64,000 nucleotides of DNA from Cryptomeria japonica (lineage: Eukaryota; Streptophyta; Pinopsida; Cupressales; Cupressaceae). Both the position numbers and the translations under genes were made by a program. The notes below the pieces were generated by a model, which worked only from the letters and a program-made list of their open reading frames with translations, made no database searches and was not told the DNA's origin. Location of the stretch: the NCBI RefSeq assembly GCF_030272615.1, contig NC_081412.1, positions 39,858,791-39,922,790 of the forward strand, in the 5' to 3' direction. Shown piece by piece: positions 1 to 10,600 of this stretch (positions are counted from its first letter, which is position 1; every line of letters starts with the position of its first letter).

Positions 1-638
1 CTTGAAATCACAAAGATTATACCATCACATGTCCAATAGGGTTTTGATCTCCATTCTTCCTATCTCCATTGATCTTGCTTGATATATTTGCTCTCAGATT
101 TTATATGCACAAGAGCTCAACAAAGAACGGAATGTGGTTGCAAGTAGGATCGTAGTATAGTCAATTGATCAAGTCATTAGCTCATTAGGGTTTGATAATG
201 AAGGAAGCATCTCCTTATATAGAAGACACAATAAGAAATGGAGGGATAAGATTGAGAGGTGTAAAAGGAGGTCGGCTATGATTAGAGGGTAGGTAAAAGA
301 AATAAGAAAATAATGAAAGGGGTAGGTAGTGTATGAATTAAGAGATGAATGACATGTGTCATAGGTAGAAAAGGCTAATGAATTAATTAAATAAATAAAG
401 ATTTATTTAATTAATAGAAGAAGTAGGATAATTAAATAAATAAAATATTTATTTAATTTAGGAAAAGGATAATTTAAATAAATAAATGTATTTATTTAAA
501 TGAGAAATAAGGCTAGAAGAGGATAAATGAATTAATTAAATAAATAAAGATTTATTTAATTAATAGAAAAATTAAGCTTAGATAATTAAATAAATAAAAT
601 ATTTATTTAATTAGACATGACAATTTTAGGTGTCTACA
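1..638 (-). repeat. 3' LTR of Tat-1, partial
   Basis: This matches 15371-16008 base for base in length, with six substitutions and no indel. It ends on the plus strand in GGTGTCTACA, so on the element strand the LTR starts TGTAGACACC. The first 131 bp of the plus-strand copy are outside the window. The part at about 385-615 is built from AT-rich inverted repeats such as ATTAAATAAATAAAG facing TTTATTTAATTAAT. Confidence 0.95.
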
Positions 639-652
639 TTTTGCCCCTCTTT
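639..652 (-). promoter_or_regulatory. polypurine tract of Tat-1
   Basis: On the minus strand this reads AAAGAGGGGCAAAA directly before the LTR start TGTAGACACC. It would prime plus-strand DNA synthesis. The same tract precedes the Tat-2 LTR at 33675-33688, which fixes both the orientation and the LTR edge. Confidence 0.9.
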
Positions 653-1164
653 GAGACAATGTGGCTTGTCGCGTTGTTTCAAAGAAGATAAGATGAACTG
701 ATACAGAGTTGCTCCAGGATGGGAATGATATGCCCCCTCGAGAGATTGGATAAAAATGTCTGAAAAGATCGTAGACAATCTCTCGATAAGAAAGAAAGGC
801 TAGAATGGACTGACCGGATAAAGTGACAAAGTCACAGGATAATGAAGATTGACTCAGAAAATGAAGGCGAGGGCAGGGTAGGCTATAAGATAGACCACGG
901 GGGAAAATACATCCTCATTGTCATCTACACATTCGCAAGAGCATATTGCAGAGCGAAAATAGAGTAGGAGTAGTCAGCAGCGATGGCTTTCACTCACAGA
1001 TTCGACCACGTTCGCCGATTCTAGAGGCCAGCAGAGGCAGGAGAGCCGGTAAGTACCGCCAAACCTTCTCGTACTTTGATGCATTTAATTTCGTCATTAA
1101 TGCATGTCGAATAGGGTAATAAATGCGCTTAGACTAGGGTCCAAAAAAGTGTTAAAATGTTTAG
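653..1164. other. Tat-1 3' untranslated DNA, no feature seen
   Basis: This is noncoding DNA between the polypurine tract and the first minisatellite. I see no ORF of note, no repeat and no recognisable motif in it on either strand. Confidence 0.5.
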
Positions 1165-1435
1165 GTGCGTCTGTGTTGGTGCCAGGCGCGTTTGTGTTCG
1201 CTAGGCGCGTCTGTGTTTGTGCCACGCGCGTCTATGTTTGGACCCGCATCTGTGCCAAATGCGGCCGCATTTGTGATTTTCAGGCGCGTTTGTGCCAAGA
1301 AGGCACGTCTGTGTCAAATAGCCGCGTCTATGCAGAGCATAGGCACGTCTGCGTCCAGCAGGCGCATCTGTGTCAGACAGGCGCGTCTATGCAGTCTTTG
1401 AGCGCATTTATGTCATGTAAGCGCGTTTACGTTTG
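1165..1435 (+). repeat. CGCGTCTGTGT minisatellite upstream of the PMD pseudogene
   Basis: About a dozen degenerate copies of a word close to GGCGCGTCTGTGTC recur every 18-28 bp. The block is CpG-rich against an AT-rich background. Overlapping small ORFs here only translate the repeat and are not genes. The same word, in the opposite orientation on the chromosome, fills two blocks of the Tat-1 leader (13453-13645 and 14873-15130). Confidence 0.85.
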
Positions 1436-1560
1436 AAAAGTATGAATTTACATCTTCTAGGTCAAATTGGCAGTTCTGTGATAAACATACGCTGTCGATT
1501 GGATAAGCTGCTGAGAGGATACACTTAAGCAGGTCCTCTAGGAAGACTAGGATAGATCAA

Positions 1561-1873
1561 GGCACTTTGTGATGAATAGTGAGTACCAAGATAGAGTACT
1601 TTGTGATGAACAGGGAGTACTGAAATATGAGCAGCACTTTGTGATGAACAGGGAGTACTGAAATATGAACAGCACTTTGTGATGAACAGGGACTGCAAAT
1701 GTGAGTAACACTTTGTGATGAACAGGGAGTGTCACACACGTAGTACTTTGTGATGAACAGGGAGTACCACTAGGATAAAAGCAACACTTTGTGATGAACA
1801 GTGAGTGTCACTAGGATAGATAGCAATGCATTGGATAAAAAAGTAGCATTTTGTAATGAACAGTGAATGCCAC
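1561..1873 (+). repeat. array of eight small stem-loop units
   Basis: Eight copies of a core close to TTGTGATGAACAGGG start near 1564, 1598, 1636, 1674, 1710, 1745, 1786 and 1848, so spacing is mostly 34-41 bp. Each core is flanked by five bases that can pair: GTACT with AGTAC (units 2 and 6), ACACT with AGTGT (units 5 and 7), GCATT with AATGC (unit 8). Units 1, 3 and 4 miss pairing by one base. The arms change together while the 15-base core stays nearly constant. The array lies just upstream of the PMD pseudogene. Its function is unknown. Confidence 0.85.
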
Positions 1874-1888
1874 TATGACTGACATGAT

Positions 1889-3777
1889 TTGATTTGTTTG
1901 ACTACAGGAGTATTTGCCGATGCTAGAGTCACGGGAGAGATTCTCGTTGACATAGGGTTACGACCTGAGTTGTTGTTTGAGGACAAAGCGGCCATTGAGG
2001 AGATGGGTTTGAGACATGTGCTGTATGTGCCTGAGTTTCGGGCGAACATGGGACTGCTGACTGCGCTGGCTGAGAGATGGCACTCTGAGACGTGCACATT
2101 CCATTTGCCTATGGGTGAGATGACAGTCACCCTGGAGGATGTATACAGGATTCTGCGAGTGCCGATCGATGGGGAGCTGATCCCATACGATCGAGATGGC
2201 GATAAAGAGGCATTGAGACGAGTATTTCAGGACCCTGGATTGGAGATGAGGGCAGGACATGTGGCCTGGGATACCATGATAGCCACAGGGTTAGCATTGC
2301 CGGCAGTGATCGGGGGAGCTATCAGTGGGTTCCTATGTCCGGATAGGGCGACACGGGGATTGGCTATGGGCTGGGGAGAGCACTGGAGACGCTGATGACA
2401 CAACATACCAGATATGCCTGGGGATCGTGTGTGCTGGCACACTTGTATTATGAGTTCCATCGGTTTGTTTATCATGGATCAGTGGGATTGGGCTACGGAG
2501 TGACACTGCTGCAGGTATGGACTTACGAGCATCTGCCAGTGATGAGGCCGATACACTTCAGAGGCAGGGGACATGGACTCAGCTTCATGCATTTATATGA
2601 TATGATCACCTCGCAGCCATGGATTGGCAGGCTAGAGTACTGGTGGCGAGTGATTGATGACATTGATGAGGTCATATGGCGACCTTATCTGGGCTGCGAG
2701 CAGTGGGAGGGTGATGTAGTCGAGCTACTGTACACCTTCCGGAGCAGGTATCTAATTGGGCGGATGCCCTATGTGCTAGAGAGGCAGCTGGTAGACAGGA
2801 TTGGCCGACAGTTTGATCGGTTTCAGAGGATGCCCCGAGGATCAGGCATGTATGCCCGCACAGTTAGAGATCAGGCACAGTTTGCGCCGCTACTGTCGTA
2901 TGATTAGGCAGTGACTCAGCTGGTGGAGATGATGCCGCTACCTTGGGACATGTGACCCGAGATCGAGGATGCCGGGATGGATGCTGAGTATACAGCATAT
3001 TGGGCAGAGCATCCATTCCCATGGTTGACAGATCCAGGAGAGGCACTGGAGGGAGATGGTGGTGGTGACGAGGATGATGGTGGAGGCGATGGGGGCAGAG
3101 GTTGATGGAGGAGGAGAGGAGTAGTTGGAGAGAGGTGAGTTGCACCTTGGAGGGAGGGTGGAGAGGAGAGGCAGACTCGGGTGGTGAGGGGTCGCGGCGG
3201 ATTGCCTTTACAGGTGGCAACAGCACAGGGTCCCAGGCAGGTGCAGATATAGGGACAGGGACAGAGACAAGTACCAGTATAGGTACCTATACAGGCACAG
3301 GGGCAGGCACCCGCAGAGGATGAGCCACAAGTAGGGGTAGAGGCAGAGGGGGTTGACCTAGTGGAGGTTGAGCTACTGGATCTGAGGGAGATCTACCAGG
3401 GCCAGGCAGATGAGATTCAGGATCTGGAGAGGGAGAGGAATCGGTTCAGGACCAGGCTCAGGGATACTGAGCGAGAGTGGGATCAGGCTATCCAGCGCTA
3501 CACAGAGGCTGAGATAGCACTAAGGGCTGGGAGGCAGGTAGCAGAGGACACAGGGGCCGGATATGCCTATGTCCTGCGGGCAGGAGAGGAGATAGCCTAC
3601 TGGAGAGACCTCTACTATGGTGCAGTGCCAGCAGATCAGCGGTCGAGGAGCTTTCATAGACCGTCGCGTAGAACGACAGCTATGGTGGGAACCGGAGGAG
3701 ACAAGCATCGAGTGGTGGGGTCATGGGTCCTCCACCACCACCAAATAGAGGGGACAGGCAGGATGATCCTGGAGTAG
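1889..3777 (+). pseudogene. plant mobile domain (PMD / MAIN-like) pseudogene inside Tat-1
   Basis: The translation carries the PMD signature LPMGEMTVTLEDVYRILRVP followed by the PIDGE motif (about residues 74-98). A second block, YAWGSCVLAHLYYEF then LLQVWTYEHLPVMRP, follows in another frame from 2395, so there is a frameshift at about 2393. From 2395 to 3777 one frame runs on, with stops at 2905 and about 2953 and further stops in a glycine-rich stretch at 3100-3290. It ends in a coiled-coil-like tail (3361-3600, rich in E, R and Q). PMD proteins such as MAIN act in silencing and genome stability, and the domain is frequent in transposons. The gene lies antisense to gag-pol, between integrase and 3' LTR, where Tat elements often carry extra ORFs. 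TTTGTTTGACTACAG at 1894-1908 resembles a 3' splice site, so the true start may lie upstream. Confidence 0.82.
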
Positions 3778-5410
3778 GTCCTTCAGGGGCTCAGATTCCA
3801 TCGAGGCCAGGCGACTCCGAGGGAGGGAGTTCATCATAGCCTTAGAGGGCTCCCTATGTATCAGTTTTGTACCATTTTTGTATTGCAGACACCTGCGGGT
3901 GATTGTAGCCATATGATTTTGACATCATTGTATCATGACACTTTATATATATATGAGATGATTCATCTTTGCGACAGCTATATGCATGTGTACCTATGTG
4001 ATGAGATGTTCTTATGTGATGCTTATGATATGGATGCAAATATGTATATGATGTAATGCAATATTTTTGTTCTTTAATGTTTTAAAATGTTATGCCAATG
4101 CAAATGTGAATGTATGAAGTGCAAATGAATATGATAATGCAGATGTAAATTGTGCTAACAGGTGTTGTGTGCAGGATGTGATGTGATTGTGATATCTATA
4201 TGTATGTATGAAATGCTTATATGTGGTAATGCAGGTGCAACTACATGAAATGCAAATGTTTTTGGCATGTCATTATACTCAGTCATGTGATAGCAGGCTA
4301 CGCGGACTCGAGAAGGATGATGGAAGTCAATCAAGAAAGGGGGATGGAAGACAGAAGATATGAAAGTGAAAGAGCTTCTTGTGCGTTATCATCATTGAGC
4401 TTTATTATGGCAAGTAGGTTATGACAATCGAGGCATATGTTTGACCCAGAAAGTCATTGTACTTGTTTGCATGGGGATAAGACAGTCACAAACAAGGAAT
4501 GCCCCAGTTCGCACTAGACTCACAGTGTCCTCATATCCTTGGACAAGTCATAGCATTACTAAGAGACAATCCACAGACAACAAAAGAAAATAGGTGATGA
4601 TACCCCATCCTCACCTTTCTAGTCAAAGACATCTTGGAGATAGAATCTCTAGTCAAAGACATCCTGGAAAAGCTAAAAGACATGTCACCAGAAAGATAAA
4701 ATCAAAAGAAAACCAAGACTCGACACCAACATCCACTGTAGTCCTCAAGTTTAGTGTCTCTTGTCACTTGTATAAGTCTTATTTGATTGTGGTCACAATG
4801 TTTACTTTCACAAAAAGGATAGAAAGCACTGAACCATATGTTGTCTGAGTCTGTTGAAAGATTTGATTTGTTGAAGCCCATTGTTGCTGCTGTGTCTCAT
4901 CTGAAACTGACTGAATCCATGAAACTGATACTTTATTGCGGAGAAGACGAAACTTTATTGCGGATCTGCGATGCAAATGTTGCTTTATTGCGGATTGTGC
5001 ACGGATAGACTGAAGGAAGCTGGAAGAAACTGTACTCCTCGAAACATGTGATGTTCTCAGTTCCACACCCATCACTAGATGTAGGATTTTGCCTTAGCCA
5101 TAGATAAGATCTGATTTATTATGGATGGAAAGGGAGATTTATTATGAATGGCTAACCAATCTTAGGTAGATCAATAACAAGCCATGATGGGAATGGGTAA
5201 GTTTATTATGAACGAATAGGTTGTGAGTGTGTGCAAAGTGAAATGATGAAAGAGAATCCTAAAGGAGGGAGGAGCAATGTCTCTACGCATGGCGTTGGTG
5301 ACCCAGTTTTCACCATGGTACTTGCCTAGGGTGCCACCAAAGTGGTTTTCATCGTTGGATGAAATTATTTCTTTGTACTTTTTTGATTTTTCAATTTTTT
5401 TTTTGTGTCA
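3778..5410. other. Tat-1 3' region with short dispersed repeats
   Basis: No coding region is supported. About 4070-4260 is full of ATGCAAATG-like words. At 4615-4670 the string CTAGTCAAAGACATC occurs twice, 35 bp apart. At about 4930-4995 CTTTATTGCGGA occurs three times at roughly 25-35 bp spacing. At about 5285-5360 TGGTTTTCA and GTTTTCACC words recur, which on the element strand read GGTGAAAAC. The ORFs called here are short and lack any family resemblance. Confidence 0.6.
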
Positions 5411-5440
5411 CAAGGCGCCTGTTTGCCAGGTTTTCACCAA
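5411..5440 (-). other. conserved noncoding motif just after Tat-1 pol
   Basis: On the element strand this includes GGTGAAAACCTGGCAAA followed by a pyrimidine and AGGCGC, about 70 bp beyond the integrase stop. Tat-2 has nearly the same string at 32080-32105, also shortly after its pol stop. The elements are otherwise diverged in this region, so the match suggests constraint. Role unknown. Confidence 0.7.
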
Positions 5441-5504
5441 GTAACGATTTTTTTGTTTTTATAATTTTTTTTTGTATTTTGAAATTTTTGAATATTCCGA
5501 AGAG

Positions 5505-6893
5505 CTATGTGTAGAACCTGCGAAGGTGCATGCTGTTGATAGGATCCTCCAAAGGTTCACCTTCTGTAGTTGAGAGCTGATATGCACCCGATCCATATGC
5601 TGCTATAATAATGTAGGGACCAAGCCAGTTTGGTTCAAACTTGCCCTTCTTCTCTTTGTCTTGTTGATTTTTAGGATTTTCTCTGAGAACCAAGTCACCC
5701 ACCTCAAATGTGCGAGGCTTGACCTTGTGATTATAGCTGCGACTCATTCGTTGTTGATAAGCTTTGAGATGACTAAAAGCAATTTGTCTTCGTTCATCCA
5801 GTAGTTCCAGTTCTTGTAAGCGAGAAACCCTGTAGTCTTCATCACTGATGATGTTTTGCAAAAAGACCCGTAAAGAGGGTAGCTCGACCTCAATAGGCAA
5901 GATGGCTTCAGAACCATAGACTAGTGAATAGGGTGTAGCTCTTGTGGGTGTACGGACACTTGTGCAATAGGCCCAAAGTGCAGGATTAAGTTGAATATGC
6001 CAATTACGGCCAACATTGTCGACTGTCTTCTTTAGGATTTTAAGTATTGTCTTATTAGATGCCTCAGCTTGGCCATTACCTTGGGGGTAGTATGGTGTGG
6101 AAAAACGATGGGCGATATGGAAGCAGTCATAGAGTTCATGAACATCCTGATTTTTGAAGGGACGCCCGTTATCAGTGATAATGGAAACAGGAATACCGTA
6201 TCGGCAAATGATATAGTTAAGGATAAATGTAGCAATCTATTTTCCAGTAACTTCTGTGAGAGGCACAGCTTCAATCCATTTTGTAAAATACTCTGTGGTA
6301 GTGATAATGAATTTATGAGCATTGGAAGGAGGGTGAATCTTGCCTATGAAATCGAGTCCCCATTGACAAAAGGGCCAAGGAGATGCAAGCGGTTGAAGTT
6401 CTTGTGCTGGCGCATGTATGAGATCTCCATGAATTTGACACTGCTTACATTTCTTAACAAACTAGTATGAGTCTTTCTCCATATTGGGCCAGTAATATCC
6501 AGTCCTGATGAGTTTCTTGGCCAAGGTAGGACCACTAGCATGTGGACCACATATCCCTTCATGCACTTCCCATAACGCAATCTGAGCTTCGTCACTTTCT
6601 AGACATCTAAGAAGAGTGCCATCTAGACCTCATCAGTATAAGATATCAGCTAAAATGACATATCGAGAGGATTGGCGAATGAAAGTGCGACATTGGTTAT
6701 TTGATAGATCAGGAGGTAGAGTATTGTCACGTAGGTATGTGAAAATGGAACCATAAATCTGGGATTCGGGACCGACAACGCATAATGTCTCATTAGGCAT
6801 GATCTCATATGAAGGGACCAAAAGGTTATCCACCAAGAACTCATAGCAGGTCTCGTTTGGAGGCAGATTGATCAGTGAAGCAATTGTAACCAT
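5505..6893 (-). pseudogene. pol: Tat-1 integrase region of pol
   Basis: Integrase inserts the element cDNA into the host chromosome. The zinc-binding HHCC region is readable (HEGICGPH, then CKQC). The catalytic triad is complete: D in WGLDFIG, D in ITDNGRPFKN and E in YYPQGNGQAEASNK. The C-terminal part (5505-5900, open over 131 codons) has the usual MHLRRFY ending. The region stays in one frame from the RNase H part. It is broken by two adjacent stops at 6630-6635 and further TAG stops near 6468 and 6237. The missing activity is therefore due to nonsense codons and not to lost catalytic residues. Confidence 0.93.
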
Positions 6894-7751
6894 GGCATCT
6901 GCGGCGCGATTCTGCTCTCTTGGTATCTACTCAAAGTCTATCTTTATGAAATTTTGTTTCAGACCATCCACCATTTGTTTATAAGGCATTAGCTTCTCAT
7001 CTTTTATTTGGTAATCATCAGTTGCTTGATGGATAACAAGTTGGGAGTCCCCAAAAACACGAAGTTCCTGGATCTTCCATTGAACTACAATTCGTAATCC
7101 TGTTGTTAATGCCTCATATTCCGCTATATTGTTTGTGCAAGGAAATGATAAGCGGTATGATTTTGGTATAGAATCTCCTTGAGGAGTTATAAAGAGGATG
7201 CCAGCTTTTGCCCCATGCTGTGTATATGAGCCGTCAAAGTATAGTTGCCATGGCTTTGCATGTGACATTGTCAAAATGGATTCATATGGAAATTCTGAAC
7301 TTAGAGGAACATCATCTATCATGGGAGCATCTGCTAATTGATCTACGATGGCTTGTCCTTTTATTGCTTTTCTGTCCACATACTCGATGTTAAATTCACT
7401 CAGTATCATTACCCATTTGGCCAGTCGCCCAGTAAGTGCTGCCTTATTGAGAATGTATTTCAATGGGTCTATCCTTGCAACTAACTTTGTCTTATGAGTA
7501 AGCATGTAATGTCATAATTTCTGTGAAGCAAAGACCACAGAGAGGCATGCACGCTCAATTGGTGTGTAGTTTAGCTCATATCCCACCAATGTGCGACTGA
7601 TATAATATATTGCCTTTTCCTTGCCTTCAACAATTTGTTGCGCTAAGAGTGCCTCCAATGCTATTGGAGTAGCTAAAATGTATAATAACAGTGGTTGATC
7701 TGGAACTGGTGGCATCAGAACTGGCAGATTTAGAAGATAATCTTTGAGCAT
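6894..7751 (-). pseudogene. pol: Tat-1 RNase H plus second archaeal-type RNase H
   Basis: The first part (7751 down to about 7380) is the gypsy RNase H and its connection, with YYISRTL, YTPIERACL and the ARIDPLKYIL stretch. Its first catalytic aspartate appears lost (LYILATPIALEALL). The second (about 7280 down to 6950) is the archaeal-type RNase H that marks Tat elements. It keeps D in LYFDGSYTQ, E in NIAEYEAL and D in VFGDSQLVIHQ. A duplicated RNase H with a degenerate first copy is normal for the lineage. Stops occur at 7512-7514 and 6927-6929. The frame is the same as that of the reverse transcriptase and integrase. Confidence 0.9.
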
Positions 7752-8672
7752 CTGGAAAGCCTGTTGACAGTTGTCATCCCATTTAAATTTGATGTTTTTA
7801 TGTAGCAGGTGCTGAAAAGGATTACACTTATCTACCAGTTGTGCTATGAATCTTTGAATGGACTGGAGTCTGCCTTGTAAGGATCAAAGTTGACTGATAT
7901 TTCTTGGTGGTTGCATTTCCAAAATAGCTTTGACTTTTGCTGGATCCGCTTCAATTCCTCTTTTGGATATAATGAATCCTAGGAGCTTCCCAAAGGTTAC
8001 TCCAAAGACACATTTCTTAGGGTTTAATCTTACTTTGTATTTTTCCAACTGATCAAAGGCAACTGAAAGTATGTCCAAATGTGTATTTCTGTCTATTGAA
8101 TTAACCAAGAGGTCATCAACATAATCTTCCACTGTTACATGCATGAGATCATGAAAGATAGTAGTCATGGCTCTTTGATATGTAGCACCTGCATTCTTTA
8201 GCCCGAAAGGCATGACATTCCAGTAGAAAGTTCCCCATGGGTAAGTAAATGATGTTTTGTGTTGATCCTTGGGTGCGATCCTTATCTGATTATAACCAAA
8301 GAATCCATCCATTAATGATAGCATTTCATGACCTGCTGTGAGATCAACAATCAAGTCAATATTTGGTAATGGGAAGTCATCCTTTGGACAAGCTTTGTTG
8401 ATGTCTCTGAAATCTGTACATATTCTGATGCTGCGATCTGGTATACTAACAGGTACCAAGTTGGAGATCCATTCGGGATAATCAATTGGGCGTATGAATC
8501 CAACATCCAATAACTTCTCAATTTCTGCTTCGACTAGTAATGCCACTTGTGGATGCATTTTTCTTAATTTCTGTTTCACTGGTTTTGCCCCCGGTTTGAC
8601 CGTCAGATGATGCATTACCAAATCTGGATCCAATCCAGGCATATCAGCGTATGACCAGGCGAAGTTGATTTG
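7752..8672 (-). pseudogene. pol: Tat-1 reverse transcriptase region of pol
   Basis: The polymerase copies element RNA to cDNA. The longest open stretch (8642 down to 7884, 252 codons) holds the reverse transcriptase core in order: ICTDFRDINKACPKDDFP, SLMDGFFGYNQI, MPFGLKNAGATYQRAM, and the YVDD active-site box in VEDYVDDLLV, then KCVFGV and LGFIISKRGIE. All three catalytic aspartates are present. A TGA at 8673-8675 separates it from the upstream linker, and a TGA at 7884-7886 separates it from the connection domain. The first of these falls where related Tat proteins have tryptophan, so a TGG to TGA change is likely. Confidence 0.95.
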
Positions 8673-8675
8673 TCA

Positions 8676-10600
8676 TTCTTTGAAGAAACTTATGAATTTT
8701 GACCTTTCGGACTCTGTCAGTGATTGAGCTAGGAATATGTTGTGTGGAACCTCTTCCGTACCAATGTTTGTTTTGATAGTCTCCCCTTCAGAGAGGTTTT
8801 CACCCTCAGATACGTCCTTTCTTTTTACTTTTTTGGAGTTAGATAGCGCCACAATGTGGTTTTCACCATAAGACCCTTGATTTGTTCTTATTTTCACATT
8901 TTTGCGACTGGAAGGTCTGACACCCTCACCAAAATATGCCACGCTATTGAGTTCTATGGTGTATCCTACTTTATGGTCTCCAGGGGGAAGATCATCTCGT
9001 ATGCCTAAATAGTCAATAAAAGCTTCATCATTTTGGAATGTATCCAACTATGTAGGTCCTTCATGATCCCAGTCAATGAGTTGGTGGTGAACAAGGGGAA
9101 GGCCGTTAATGTCTTCGAAGTTAGCGGGGCTAAGAGTGAAGATGTGGTTATATTCGGGTATGTCAAGGTAATTATCATGGTCATCGATGGCACTCTCCTC
9201 ATCAGTCTCGATCATGAGTGAATCCAAATTATCGTCACTAGTAGTGCGTTCCGGAACAGGTGTTCTCATCCTATGTGATTTCAACCTAGAACCTTGAGAC
9301 AAGGACTGTATAGACTCCTCATAGGTTGTATCTTGACCAACTCTGAATTTGTTGTAAAACTCCTCCTCTTCTATGGGTTCACCTGGCTCTCTGAATGTCT
9401 CGGTGAGCTCATAGTCACTGGAAGACTTGTCGGAACCCCATTCCCATTCGTTGGAATCTGTGGAATAGTGATTCTCTTATTGAATTTTGGCAGCTTTGAT
9501 TTGTAAGGCCTCTTCTGTCCTTCGGGTGTGGACCTTGGAAGTTAAGAAACCAAGTCCTTTCGAGCGTTCCTTCTTGAAAGTCAATTCAGGTTGTAGAGGT
9601 TCCATGATGCCTTCCTTTCGTAACCACAGAGGGCTTTTTCCATCATACCCAAATTTTTGTAGCATTTTGAAGCCTTTGCCATATTTCTCACATGGTAGGT
9701 TGATGTGATCTTGTGTTTCCTCTTCATTTTCCCTGAAAAGCATTTGGTATAAATCTTCCTCTTCTAGTTCACCCCATCTTTGAAAGGTAGTGGGATCCCA
9801 TTTGAGTTTCATGATGGAGATTTGTTTGTTAGGATGTGGTCTTCCATATTCTTTTGGGGAACTCATGACTTGTCTTAAGTACATGGTCTGATTGAAAGTA
9901 TATTCCCCCATGCCTTTGTCCTAAAACTTGCCTTTAAGCTCACCTTGTTTGGATGTCGAAGGTTTTAATGACTTAGGATCAATGTATGCCGACGAAGGAA
10001 CAACTTCCCTATTACTAGGAATGATGGTCTCATTCTTTGATTTTAGGTTATTGCAATATATGAATGGATTAGGATCGCCGTTAACTATTACCTCCACTCC
10101 ATTATGAGGAAATTTAATGCATTGGTGATATGTGGATGGAACTGCCCTCATTTCATGGATCCAAGGACGTCCCAACAATATGTTATAAGTGAGATTTAAA
10201 TCCAGGACTTGACAGACCACATCCTTTGTAACTGGCCCAGCTTTGAGAGGTAAGATGACTGTACCCTTGGATGAACGCTCTTCATCATCATATGCCTTAA
10301 TGGTGATCTTGTTTGTAGAATTTACAGCTTTATCAGAATATCCCAATTGTGTGATAGTTCTTAATGTGCAAATATTCAGACCTGGTCCTCCATCTATGAG
10401 GACTCGTTTTACTCGATGTTTGTGTATGAAGGCTTCAATGTGTAATGGCGCATTATGCGGCTGACTTACAGAGGCGTCATCGGCTTCTGTGAAAGTAAGT
10501 GAATGTGGAATGGAAAGCTATCCCACCATGGCTTGAAACTGGTCCACATTTAGATCAGTGGGAACAATAGTATCTCTCAAGATTTTGTCAAGAATGGCTT
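8676..10600 (-). pseudogene. pol: Tat-1 protease with G-patch-like tail and linker
   Basis: The aspartic protease begins near 10400 with RVLIDGGPGLNIC; the usual D-S/T-G is D-G-G here, a form also seen in Tat-2 (DGE). The flap and C-terminal part follow, ending in NILLGRPWIHEMRAV. About 150 residues on is a glycine-spaced block, YGKGFKMLQKFGYDGK and after about 30 residues SKGLGF, matching the G-patch pattern. G-patch domains follow protease in some retroviruses, where they bind RNA. An acidic linker (9302-8676) leads to reverse transcriptase. Stops lie at 10518, 9918, 9477 and 9048. This frame differs from gag because of an indel near 10600-10608, where ISPTQSHS replaces the expected continuation HKAILDKIL. 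Confidence 0.88.

Noticed and set aside
1104-1436. Two overlapping plus-strand ORFs of 110 and 78 codons, cysteine- and valine-rich
   Set aside because: They are translations of the CGCGTCTGTGT minisatellite in two frames. No independent evidence for a protein.
1561-1873. Regular array that at first sight resembles a CRISPR
   Set aside because: Unit plus gap is irregular (34-62 bp), gaps are short and similar to each other, no cas genes exist, and the setting is a plant retrotransposon.
2864-3226. 120-codon minus-strand ORF opposite the PMD pseudogene
   Set aside because: It is a shadow of the glycine-rich part of the PMD reading and is proline- and histidine-rich without any motif.
5505-10346. 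Endogenous plant pararetrovirus as an alternative for Tat-1 pol
   Set aside because: Integrase, a second archaeal-type RNase H, LTRs and a polypurine tract are present, none of which fits a caulimovirus-type insertion.
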